Of a stretch of 43,103 nucleotides of DNA, positions 34,432-41,768 are shown one piece after another (position 1 is the first letter of the stretch; each line of letters begins with the position of its first letter). Location of the stretch: positions 1 to 43,103 of the forward strand of contig DEFO01000007.1 of NCBI GenBank assembly GCA_002350805.1, written 5' to 3'. The DNA is from Prevotella sp. UBA2850. GTDB lineage: Bacteria > Bacteroidota > Bacteroidia > Bacteroidales > Bacteroidaceae. The notes under the pieces were generated by a model, which was not told where the DNA came from, did not search any database, and worked only from the letters and a program-made list of their open reading frames with translations. A program made the translations under genes and the position numbers.

Positions 34432-35517
34432 ATGAAAGAGCGGATAGCATTTGTTGATTACATTCGAGTGGTGGCCTGCTTCATGGTGATGCTGGTCCAC
34501 AGTGCTGAAAACTTCTATTGTGTCACTTTCGACGAGGCTATGCTGGCCAACGAGTCGAACCGTCTGTGGGTAAGTCTCTACGACGGTTTCCTGGGCCGTG
34601 TGTCGGTGCCGCTCTTCATCATCGTGTCGGCCTTTCTGCTGGTTCCTATGCCCGAAGGCATGACCATGAGGCAATTCTACCGCCGTCGTTTCATGCGTAT
34701 CCTGCCGCCAATGATTTGTTTCTTGCTGCTCTATGCCCTTCTGCCGCTGGCATGGGGCGGAACGACATGGGAGCAGGCCATGGCCGACCTGCGCATGGTG
34801 CCTTTCAACTTCCCGCCGATGGCCGGCCATCTGTGGTTCATGTACCCGCTTATCAGCATCTACCTCATCATCCCCGTGGTGTCGCCATGGCTGGAGCGGG
34901 CCAGTGCGCGCGACGAACGCCTCTTCCTCTTGTTCTTCGTCGTCTCGACATTGCTTCCCTGGCTCCATCATTTTGTCTCACCCACCATCTGGGGCGAATG
35001 CCACTGGAACCAGTTCTCTGCCCTGTGGTACTGCTCGGGTTACCTAGGCTACGTGGTGCTGGCGCATTACATCCGTGTGCATCTGAAGTGGTCGCAGCGC
35101 CGACGTCTGACAATAGGCACCATCTGTTTCATCGTCGGAGGGGCATTCACGGCATGGAGCTTCTGGATGAAAGGAGTGCCGGGTGTTCAGATGCCCACCC
35201 CTGAGATGGAGTGGTCGTGGCAGTTCTGTACCCCCAATGTGCTGCTTTCCACCTTTGGAGCCTTCCTGCTCTTCACCTGCATCCGCCGTGCTCCATCGTA
35301 TATTACCGCCATCGCCAAACTGACGTTTGGAATGTATCTGATGCATATCTTCTTCCTCTTACCCATTTCCGGAAGACTCATTGCCGGCAATGTGGCCGAG
35401 CCTCTGCTGCCCGTGTGGCTGGCGATTCCCGTCATTGCCGTGCTCACGTATATATGCTGCATAATAGCCACGAAGCTCATCTCCCTGCTTCCAGGGAGCA
35501 AATATATAGTAGGCTGA
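34432..35517 (+). CDS. Membrane acyltransferase (acyltransferase 3 family)
   Basis: 361 residues with about ten hydrophobic helices. The start 'KERIAFVDYIRVVACFMVMLVHSAENFY', with the conserved His in helix 1, and 'PLFIIVSAFLLVP' then 'YRRRFMRILPPMI' are the acyltransferase-3 (OafA/NodX) signature. Such proteins move acetyl or succinyl groups across the inner membrane onto polysaccharide, lipid A or peptidoglycan sugars. The gene has its own promoter and is followed by a long perfect hairpin, so it is transcribed alone. The acceptor is unknown. Confidence 0.88.
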   Translation: MKERIAFVDYIRVVACFMVMLVHSAENFYCVTFDEAMLANESNRLWVSLYDGFLGRVSVPLFIIVSAFLLVPMPEGMTMRQFYRRRFMRILPPMICFLLLYALLPLAWGGTTWEQAMADLRMVPFNFPPMAGHLWFMYPLISIYLIIPVVSPWLERASARDERLFLLFFVVSTLLPWLHHFVSPTIWGECHWNQFSALWYCSGYLGYVVLAHYIRVHLKWSQRRRLTIGTICFIVGGAFTAWSFWMKGVPGVQMPTPEMEWSWQFCTPNVLLSTFGAFLLFTCIRRAPSYITAIAKLTFGMYLMHIFFLLPISGRLIAGNVAEPLLPVWLAIPVIAVLTYICCIIATKLISLLPGSKYIVG

Positions 35518-35541
35518 TTCTATAAGGGAACAGCTGTCAGG

Positions 35542-35582
35542 ATTCTCCCCCTCTCAGAGAAAAGGAGAGGGGGAGAATTCTT
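35542..35582. terminator. Long perfect hairpin between convergent genes
   Basis: Bases 35542-35555 pair perfectly with 35565-35578 (14 bp, 9-base loop). It lies between the acyltransferase stop (35517) and the stop of the convergent lipoprotein (35599), so it can serve both directions. The following T-run is short (TCTTAG). Confidence 0.7.
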
Positions 35583-35598
35583 AGTCTGAATGGGTAGT

Positions 35599-36351
35599 CT
35601 AATCCACATAGTTGGGCCATGTCAGAAGCAGCCGGCCGGTATGGGCATCCACGAAACACATGCCCTCCTTGCTCATGCCATGATAGCACAGCCCATACAC
35701 CAACCGAGGTGCCCATTGTGTAGAGCCTTTCGAGATAGGGAATTCGGCTATCATCAAGGTATCATCAAACCATGCCGTGATATGTCCTGCCCCTACTGCT
35801 TCAGTAGGGACTTTCAGATATTTCGCATAGGTTTCCAACGCCTTTTGCTCACTGACAGTCGGACGGACATCCAAATGGTCAATCTTCATCATCATACCAT
35901 TGGCACTCTTCACTTTCCCGTTCTGTAATCTTACGGCAAAGCCTCCTTGATATACCAGAACACCTTTGTAGAACTGTTGATACCGCTCAACCCTCATAGG
36001 ACTCGACATCCACGAATGATCTTCTGAATAAAAAAGCACGAAAGAATCATCTGGGGTCAGACACATCCAGCAACTAAACATCTCTGCAGCCGATGCGGGT
36101 GCTTTTTCAGCATCCGCATAAGAAATTGCCAGGAAACCGCCCAAAGCATCGCGGGTGATAGACACATCTCCCTCCGTCGTTATGCTCACAGGACCTGCGT
36201 CCCTTGGATTCACGCCCAACCCTTCGGCAAACTCCGGTAATGTATCAGATTCGAAGTCGCCATCACTGCTGCAACCGAAGAGACAAAGCGACAGGACGAT
36301 TGTGCAGAGGATAGAGTGTTGACACACTTTTGACAAGAATGGAACCATCAT
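35599..36351 (-). CDS. Lipoprotein with M4-peptidase propeptide-like (FTP/PepSY) domains and no protease domain
   Basis: 250 residues from the ATG at 36351, which sits five bases after GGAG; a second ATG at 36348 is equally possible. The signal peptide ends in a lipobox (SLCLFGCSS), so the protein is a lipoprotein. The segment 'RYQQFYKGVLVYQGGFAVRLQNGKVKSANG' is like the fungalysin/thermolysin propeptide motif. 'VSEQKALETYAKYL' and 'YGLCYHGMSKEGMCFVDAHTGRLLLTW' are like the following PepSY domain. In M4 proteases these precede the zinc HExxH domain, but here the protein stops right after PepSY. It may act as a free inhibitor or chaperone of a protease, or be a decayed protease. No protease gene is next to it. 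Confidence 0.7.
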   Translation of the reverse strand: MMVPFLSKVCQHSILCTIVLSLCLFGCSSDGDFESDTLPEFAEGLGVNPRDAGPVSITTEGDVSITRDALGGFLAISYADAEKAPASAAEMFSCWMCLTPDDSFVLFYSEDHSWMSSPMRVERYQQFYKGVLVYQGGFAVRLQNGKVKSANGMMMKIDHLDVRPTVSEQKALETYAKYLKVPTEAVGAGHITAWFDDTLMIAEFPISKGSTQWAPRLVYGLCYHGMSKEGMCFVDAHTGRLLLTWPNYVD

Positions 36352-36377
36352 AAATACTCCTTTTTTAATTGTAACAA

Positions 36378-36385
36378 CAAAAATA
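36378..36385 (-). promoter_or_regulatory. -7 box for the lipoprotein gene
   Basis: On the minus strand this reads TATTTTTG, a TAnnTTTG match, 26 bases before the start at 36351. Confidence 0.5.
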
Positions 36386-36606
36386 CGTAATATTGCACGG
36401 AAATGGTTTCGCATTGGTTTTTTTGTGATGTTTTAACAATATTTTTCGGTCTGCTGCATGGAGAACAGCCAGTTCATTGACAAAGGGTGAGTATCGCCTG
36501 AAACTGTTCTTGGCTCCACCCCACCGGCCAAGACACGAATTGTGAGGAATCAGCGTGAAAAAACATATTTTATCTTAATAAAATAGGATATTCCGATTAT
36601 TTTTCC

Positions 36607-36614
36607 TATTTTTG
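36607..36614 (+). promoter_or_regulatory. -7 box for pta
   Basis: TATTTTTG is a TAnnTTTG match, 44 bases before the pta ATG, within an AT-rich region. No TTTG is seen at -33. Confidence 0.5.
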
Positions 36615-36658
36615 CAAACTAAAGTTTGAAAACACATTTTTAAATAACAAAACAAACT

Positions 36659-37669
36659 ATGGATTTATTAAGTCAAATTGTAGCGCGTGCTAAGTCAAAC
36701 AAGCAGCGCATCGTGCTCCCCGAGGCCGAAGAGGAGCGCACCCTGACCGCCGCCGACCGCGTATTGGCCGACGACATTGCCGACATCATCCTGATTGGTA
36801 ACCCCGAGAAGGTACACGCTCTGGCTGAGGAAAAAGGCCTGAAGAACATCGACAAGGCTACGCTCATCGATCCTGAGAACTGCGAGAAGAGCGAGGAATA
36901 TGCCCAGCTGCTTTGCGAGTTGCGTAAGAAGAAGGGAATGACCATCGAGCAGGCCCGTGAGTTGGTGAAGAATCCTCTCTATCTGGGTTGTATGATTATC
37001 AAGACCGAAGGTGCTGACGGTCAGATCAGCGGTGCTCTCTCTACCACTGGCGACACGCTCCGTCCGGCTCTCCAGATTATCAAATGCCAGCCCGGCATCA
37101 CCTGCGTGAGCGGTGGTATGCTGCTCATCTCGAAGCAGAAGCAGTATGGTGAGGACGGTGTATTGGTGGTAGGCGACGTGGCTGTTACGCCGATGCCCGA
37201 TGCCAACCAGCTGTCGCAGATTGCCGTCTGCACTGCCCAGACAGCCCGTGCCGTAGCCGGTTTTGCTGAGCCCCGCGTAGCCATGCTGAGCTTCTCGACG
37301 AAGGGAAGTGCTACCCATGAGGTGGTCGACAAGGTGATTGAGGCTACACGCCTGGCTAAGGAGCTGGATCCCGAGCTGAAGATCGACGGTGAGTTGCAGG
37401 CCGACGCTGCCCTCGTGCCGAGCGTGGGACAGAAGAAGGCTCCCGGCAGCGACATCGCCGGCAAGGCCAACGTGCTGGTATTCCCCTGCCTGGAGGTAGG
37501 AAACATTGCCTATAAGATGGTACAGCGCCTGGGCGATGCCATCGCCATCGGTCCCGTGCTGCAGGGTATTGCCCGTCCGGTGAACGATCTCTCGCGCGGC
37601 TGCTCAGTCGACGATATCTACTACATGGTAGCTATCACCGCCTGCCAGGCCATGGACGCAAAGAAATAA
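36659..37669 (+). CDS. pta: Phosphate acetyltransferase
   Basis: 336 residues, the length of the short class I enzyme without the extra N-terminal domains of E. coli Pta. 'KQRIVLPEAEEERTLTAADRVL' at the start, 'GALSTTGDTLRPALQIIK', 'VAMLSFSTKGSATHEVVDKV' and 'NVLVFPCLEVGNIAYKMVQRLG' with 'GPVLQGIARPVNDLSRGC' identify it. It converts acetyl-CoA and phosphate to acetyl phosphate for AckA. The partner gene ackA lies 571 bases downstream instead of directly next to it, because a GxxExxY gene with inverted repeats sits in between. Confidence 0.97.
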   Translation: MDLLSQIVARAKSNKQRIVLPEAEEERTLTAADRVLADDIADIILIGNPEKVHALAEEKGLKNIDKATLIDPENCEKSEEYAQLLCELRKKKGMTIEQARELVKNPLYLGCMIIKTEGADGQISGALSTTGDTLRPALQIIKCQPGITCVSGGMLLISKQKQYGEDGVLVVGDVAVTPMPDANQLSQIAVCTAQTARAVAGFAEPRVAMLSFSTKGSATHEVVDKVIEATRLAKELDPELKIDGELQADAALVPSVGQKKAPGSDIAGKANVLVFPCLEVGNIAYKMVQRLGDAIAIGPVLQGIARPVNDLSRGCSVDDIYYMVAITACQAMDAKK

Positions 37670-37686
37670 ATTAGAATCATCATGAA

Positions 37687-38198
37687 AGAAAGAGATTAGA
37701 ATAATAAGAATAATTCTTCATTGATGACAAGGCAGGAGTATAAAGATATCTACAATGTCGTTGGCGCAGCACAAGAAGTTCACTCTACTTTAGGCCGCGG
37801 CATGGCAGAACAAGTTTATCAGGAAGCTCTTGCTGTTGAAATGAGACAACGTGGAATGGACTTTGAGCGCGAGAAGCACCTCAAACTCACCTACAAGGGT
37901 GTTGTTTTGGAGAAAACTTTTATCGCCGATTTCTATTACCGAGGAATCATTATAGAAATGAAGTCTGTTGAATCTATCAATTCAGAGCATCGTGCGCAAC
38001 TGTTCAACTATATGAGAATAACAGAGCATTCGCGTGGGATACTGCTCAATTTTGGAGAGAAACGTCTACGTGCAGAACGTTATCTCTATCTGCCCGACGA
38101 GGACGACTTTGTTCTTCTGACACAAGAGAACTATATGGATTACATTGAAGGGTAGAGAATGGAACAAACCATTATTCTCATTATTCTAATTTCTTTCT
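37687..38198. mobile_element. Candidate element: GxxExxY gene enclosed by a 28-bp inverted repeat
   Basis: Bases 37687-37714 and the reverse complement of 38171-38198 agree at 26 of 28 positions, and the two copies lie just outside the start and stop of the GxxExxY gene. In RNA the copies would pair into one long stem, with the gene as its loop, between pta and ackA. There is no transposase, and no target duplication was found by eye. Calling it mobile is an inference from the inverted repeats and from the interrupted pta-ackA pair. Confidence 0.5.
37724..38155 (+). CDS. GxxExxY protein (PD-(D/E)XK nuclease-like)
   Basis: 143 residues from the ATG at 37724; an in-frame TTG precedes it. The name motif is seen as 'GRGMAEQVYQEAL' (G-x-x-E-x-x-Y form). 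The core 'LEKTFIADFYYRGIIIEMKSVESI' has the spaced D...E-x-K arrangement of PD-(D/E)XK nucleases, and 'EHRAQLFNYMRIT...GILLNFG' is the conserved C-terminal part. The family (Pfam PDDEXK_3) is widespread in Bacteroidota, often as isolated copies, and has no settled function. Its base composition is more AT-rich than that of pta and ackA, which suggests a different origin. It is enclosed by a 28-bp inverted repeat. Confidence 0.85.
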   Translation: MTRQEYKDIYNVVGAAQEVHSTLGRGMAEQVYQEALAVEMRQRGMDFEREKHLKLTYKGVVLEKTFIADFYYRGIIIEMKSVESINSEHRAQLFNYMRITEHSRGILLNFGEKRLRAERYLYLPDEDDFVLLTQENYMDYIEG

Positions 38199-38240
38199 AA
38201 AAAAAGCAACAAAACATTTCTTTATACATTTCTTTTTTAT

Positions 38241-39431
38241 ATGAAAATACTAGTTTTGAATTGTGGTAGCAGCTCTATCAAATATGCGCTCTACAACATG
38301 GACGACAAGAGTGTGATGACCAGTGGCGGTGCCGAGCGCGTAGGCTTGGACGGTGCTTTCGTGAAAGTGAAGCTGGCCAATGGTGAGAAAAAACAAATCA
38401 TGCACGACATTCCCGAGCATACCGAGGGCGTGAAGTTCATCTTCTCTCTGCTCACCGACCCCGAGATTGGTGTCATCAAAGACCTGAGCGAGATCGACGC
38501 AGTGGGTCACCGCATGGTGCACGGCGGCGAGAAGTTCAACAAGAGCGTTGTGCTGAACGACGAGGTGCTGCGCGTGTTTGAGGAGTGCTCCGACCTGGCT
38601 CCGCTGCACAACCCCGCCAACCTGAAGGGTGTTCGCGCCGTGAGCGAGCTCATGCCGGGCCTGCCCCAGGTGGGTGTCTTCGACACTGCTTTCCACCAGA
38701 CCATGCCGAAGAAGGCTTATATGTATGCCATTCCTTACGAGCTGTACGAGAAGTATGGTGTGCGCCGCTACGGTTTCCACGGCACCAGCCATCGCTATGT
38801 GGCCCAGCGCGTGTGCGACTTCCTGGGTGTGAAGGCCGAGGAGAAGAAGGTCATCACCTGCCACGTGGGTAATGGCGGTTCGATTGCTGCTGTTCTGAAC
38901 GGCAAGTGCATCGACACCTCGATGGGTCTCACTCCGCTGGAGGGTCTGATGATGGGCACCCGCAGTGGCGACATCGACGGTGGTGCCATCACCTTCATCG
39001 AGAAGAAGCTGGGTCTCGATGCCGACGGTATGTCGAACCTGCTCAACAAGAAGAGCGGTGTGGCCGGTATCACCGACGGCATGAGCGACATGCGCGATGT
39101 TGAGAACGCCGCCAACGAGGGCAACGAGCGTGCTCAGCTGGCACTCGACATGTATTTCTACCGCATCAAGAAGTACATCGGTGCCTATGCTGCCGCCATG
39201 GACGGAGTAGATATCATCGTGTTTACAGCCGGTGTGGGCGAGAACCAAATCGGCATGCGCGAGGAAGTCTGCAAGGGCCTGGGCTATCTCGGCGTGAAGT
39301 TCGACGCTGAGAAGAACAAGGTCCGCGGCCAGGAGGCAGTGATTTCTGCCGACGACTCGAAGGTAACCGTCTGTGTGATTCCTACCGACGAGGAGCTGAT
39401 GATTGCCACCGACACCATGAACCTGCTGTAA
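38241..39431 (+). CDS. ackA: Acetate kinase
   Basis: 396 residues. 'MKILVLNCGSSSIKYALYNMDD' (phosphate 1), 'AVGHRMVHGGEKF', 'VGVFDTAFHQTMP', 'RRYGFHGTSHRYVAQR', 'TCHVGNGGSIAAVLNGKCIDTSMGLTPLEGLMMGTRSGDID' and 'VFTAGVGENQIGMREEVC' are the ASKHA-fold acetate kinase motifs. It turns acetyl phosphate and ADP into acetate and ATP. No TAnnTTTG box is evident just ahead of it, so it probably depends on read-through from pta across the inserted gene. A terminator follows at 39460-39507. Confidence 0.98.
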   Translation: MKILVLNCGSSSIKYALYNMDDKSVMTSGGAERVGLDGAFVKVKLANGEKKQIMHDIPEHTEGVKFIFSLLTDPEIGVIKDLSEIDAVGHRMVHGGEKFNKSVVLNDEVLRVFEECSDLAPLHNPANLKGVRAVSELMPGLPQVGVFDTAFHQTMPKKAYMYAIPYELYEKYGVRRYGFHGTSHRYVAQRVCDFLGVKAEEKKVITCHVGNGGSIAAVLNGKCIDTSMGLTPLEGLMMGTRSGDIDGGAITFIEKKLGLDADGMSNLLNKKSGVAGITDGMSDMRDVENAANEGNERAQLALDMYFYRIKKYIGAYAAAMDGVDIIVFTAGVGENQIGMREEVCKGLGYLGVKFDAEKNKVRGQEAVISADDSKVTVCVIPTDEELMIATDTMNLL

Positions 39432-39459
39432 ACCCAGCAGCTACATAAGAATCTTTGAG

Positions 39460-39507
39460 ACGGCTCTCCCATTGTCAGGCACAATGAGGAGGGCCGTTTC
39501 TTCGTTT
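39460..39507 (+). terminator. Terminator of pta-ackA
   Basis: A three-part stem: ACGGC/GCCGT, CTCC/GGAG and ATTGT/ACAAT between 39460 and 39497, followed by a T-rich stretch (TTCTTCGTTTT). Confidence 0.75.
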
Positions 39508-39557
39508 TCCTCACGCTGAAAAGCATGTTCCACGTGGGCAAAACGGGTGTAAAAGAT

Positions 39558-39569
39558 GCAAACGATTGC
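39558..39569. promoter_or_regulatory. LacI/MalR-like operator ahead of the alpha-amylase
   Basis: GCAAACGATTGC differs by one base from the palindrome upstream of malQ. Its centre is 96 bases before the amylase ATG, against 95 for malQ. Confidence 0.6.
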
Positions 39570-39617
39570 GCACTCCATACCCTAAAAGAATGGCTGTTAT
39601 AACTACTTGGAATTGAA

Positions 39618-39634
39618 TATTTTTGTATCTTCGC
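39618..39634 (+). promoter_or_regulatory. Possible promoter of the alpha-amylase
   Basis: Two overlapping candidates exist: TATTTTTG (39618-39625), a consensus match, and TATCTTCG (39627-39634), one base off consensus. The latter would put the MalR-like site at the same distance (about 63 bases) as in malQ. Neither has a good -33 TTTG. Confidence 0.4.
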
Positions 39635-39659
39635 AACAGAAATAAAAAACTACAGACTT

Positions 39660-41675
39660 ATGAAACGATTTTACACTACATTGTTGATGATGGTCGTTGC
39701 ACTGGGCATGATGGCACAGGGCTGGCCCGAGAAGTATAACGGAGTGATGCTGCAGGCCTTCTATTGGGACGGTTTTGCCGATGCCCAGTGGAGCCGACTT
39801 GAAAAGCAGGTAGATGAATTGGCGCAATATTTCACGCTTGTATGGATTCCACAGAGTGGAAATTGTGGTGGGCAGTCGATGGGTTATGACGACCTCTACT
39901 GGTTCCCTGGCCACTACAATAGCTCGTTTGGGACAGAGGCAGAACTGCGCTCTATGATTAAGACATTCAAGACGAAAGGTATCGGCACGATTGCCGATGT
40001 GGTGGTTAACCACCGCAAAAATGTGAGCAACTGGGTAGACTTTCCTGCTGAGACATACAACGGTGTGACCTACCAATTGAAATCTACCGACATCGTTGCC
40101 GACGACGATGACGGTAAAACCAAGAGCTGGGCTTCGCAAAACGGCTATTCTCTATCGAGCAACAACGATACTGGCGAAGGATGGGACGGCATGCGTGACC
40201 TTGACCACAAGAGCGAGAACGTGCAGACGAGCGTGAAAGCCTATCTGAAGATGCTGCTTGACGACATTGGATATACAGGCTTCCGATATGACATGGTGAA
40301 GGGCTATTCGGGCAGCTTTACTGGCATGTATAATACTCATGCAAAACCGCAGTTCTCCGTCGGAGAATGCTGGGATGGCACCAATACCATCAAAAACTGG
40401 ATTGATGCCACGAAAGTGAATAACACTCCTACGTCGGCAGCCTTCGACTTCCAATTTAAGTATGTGGTGCGTAATGCCACCGACCAGAAGAACTGGAGCC
40501 TTTTGGGAAGCCAGAACGATGGAAACTGGCCGTTGGTGAGCGATCAGACTGTATATGGTTCATACCGACGCTGGGCTGTGACCTTCGTTGAGAACCACGA
40601 CACGGAGGTGCGCCCTGATGGCTCGAGCAATGGGCCTTTGCGTCGCGATACCCTTGCTGCTAATGCCTATTTGCTGGCTATGCCAGGAACGCCTTGCATA
40701 TTTCTGAAACACTGGCAAGACTGCAAACAAGACATCAAGGCAATGATTGATGTGCGCAAGGTGGCTGGCATTCACAACCAGAGTTCATATACGAACACAG
40801 CCTCAAACAAGGACTATTATGTGGTGACCGTAACGGGAATGAATGGCCAACTGATGGCCGTCGTGGGAACAAAAGCTGGCAGTTATGCACCTACCAATCA
40901 AAATTTCGTCAAGGTACTTTCGGGTTATCACTATGCTTATTTTCTGAAAAACGACATGAATGTGGCATGGGTGGATCTAGCCTCAGGCGCTTACGAAGGT
41001 GCTCGGAAAGCCACCCTCACTGCAGTTTGTTCCGACAGTAGTGCCAAACTGGTATATACCACCGATGGCAGTGATCCTACTGCCAATAGTCGGCAGGTGA
41101 CTAGCGGCACACAGATTGATATTCCTGTAGGTAAGACAACGTTGAAAGTGGGCCTGCTAATGGGCGGAACAGTGACGAGCATCATAACGCGTGAGTATAG
41201 CGTTACCGATGAATCGACGGTCGTTACCCCAACTTACGTTGAGGGCAAGGTGTTCGCCTATTTTGAGAAACCCACATCGTGGGGTAACAAAGTCAACGTA
41301 TGGGTTTGGCAAACGGGAAAAGATGGTAAGGACTACCTTGGCGTGGCTTGGCCGGGTGTGGCTGCCACAAAAGTTGGTAAGCTAGAAAACGGCAATGAGT
41401 TGTGGCGATGGATTTCGAGTTCAGACGTTATACCCGACAACATTATCTTTAACGATGGGTCGAATAAGACCGCTGACCTAAAGTTCACCAATGGTGGCTA
41501 TTATACCAAGGACGGTCTGGCCTCTGTCTTGACGGGCATTGCCTCAACACCCACCATTCAACACCCAACACCTTATATATACACCCTCGACGGACGCCGT
41601 CTGCCCATGGGTACATCGGTGAACAGTCTGCCGCGTGGCGTTTACATTGTGAACGGCAAGAAAGTGGTGAAGTAA
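39660..41675 (+). CDS. Secreted alpha-amylase (GH13) with accessory domains and T9SS-like tail
   Basis: 671 residues. Residues 1-20 form a signal peptide (MKRFYTTLLMMVVALGMMAQ). The GH13 barrel (about 22-360) resembles plant-type amylases: 'DVVVNHR', Asp211 in 'GFRYDMVKG' (nucleophile), Glu236 in 'SVGECWD' (acid/base) and Asp314 in 'VENHDTEV'. A chitobiase C-terminal-like domain follows ('VYTTDGSDPTANSRQV', about 450-520), then a CBM26-like starch-binding domain (about 525-620: 'VFAYFEKPTSWGNKVNVWVW'). The tail 'IYTLDGRRLPMG...GVYIVNGKKVVK' resembles a T9SS sorting domain. It likely attacks starch at the cell surface or outside, a job done by SusG in Bacteroides. It carries a MalR-like operator upstream. 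Confidence 0.9.
   Translation: MKRFYTTLLMMVVALGMMAQGWPEKYNGVMLQAFYWDGFADAQWSRLEKQVDELAQYFTLVWIPQSGNCGGQSMGYDDLYWFPGHYNSSFGTEAELRSMIKTFKTKGIGTIADVVVNHRKNVSNWVDFPAETYNGVTYQLKSTDIVADDDDGKTKSWASQNGYSLSSNNDTGEGWDGMRDLDHKSENVQTSVKAYLKMLLDDIGYTGFRYDMVKGYSGSFTGMYNTHAKPQFSVGECWDGTNTIKNWIDATKVNNTPTSAAFDFQFKYVVRNATDQKNWSLLGSQNDGNWPLVSDQTVYGSYRRWAVTFVENHDTEVRPDGSSNGPLRRDTLAANAYLLAMPGTPCIFLKHWQDCKQDIKAMIDVRKVAGIHNQSSYTNTASNKDYYVVTVTGMNGQLMAVVGTKAGSYAPTNQNFVKVLSGYHYAYFLKNDMNVAWVDLASGAYEGARKATLTAVCSDSSAKLVYTTDGSDPTANSRQVTSGTQIDIPVGKTTLKVGLLMGGTVTSIITREYSVTDESTVVTPTYVEGKVFAYFEKPTSWGNKVNVWVWQTGKDGKDYLGVAWPGVAATKVGKLENGNELWRWISSSDVIPDNIIFNDGSNKTADLKFTNGGYYTKDGLASVLTGIASTPTIQHPTPYIYTLDGRRLPMGTSVNSLPRGVYIVNGKKVVK
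41544..41574 (+). repeat. 31-bp linker repeat, copy 1 (amylase)
   Basis: This stretch encodes STPTIQHPTP before the C-terminal tail of the amylase. It matches 42915-42945 in the GH53 gene at 30 of 31 bases, with flanking sequence much less alike. Confidence 0.75.
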
Positions 41676-41696
41676 TGTTTTTTTATCCGACATAGA

Positions 41697-41736
41697 AAAT
41701 ATCCGAGGTGAAAAGCCTCGGATATTTCTTTTTTTT
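41697..41736 (+). terminator. Rho-independent terminator of the alpha-amylase
   Basis: AAATATCCGAGG (41697-41708) pairs perfectly with CCTCGGATATTT (41716-41727), followed by CTTTTTTTT. The -33 region of the next promoter falls in this hairpin. Confidence 0.95.
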
Positions 41737-41739
41737 GGT

Positions 41740-41747
41740 TATCTTTG
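41740..41747 (+). promoter_or_regulatory. -7 box for the GH53 gene
   Basis: TATCTTTG matches TAnnTTTG and lies 22 bases before the ATG at 41769. No TTTG at -33; that position is inside the upstream terminator stem. Confidence 0.6.
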
Positions 41748-41768
41748 CATGCAAATTGCTAAAACCTA

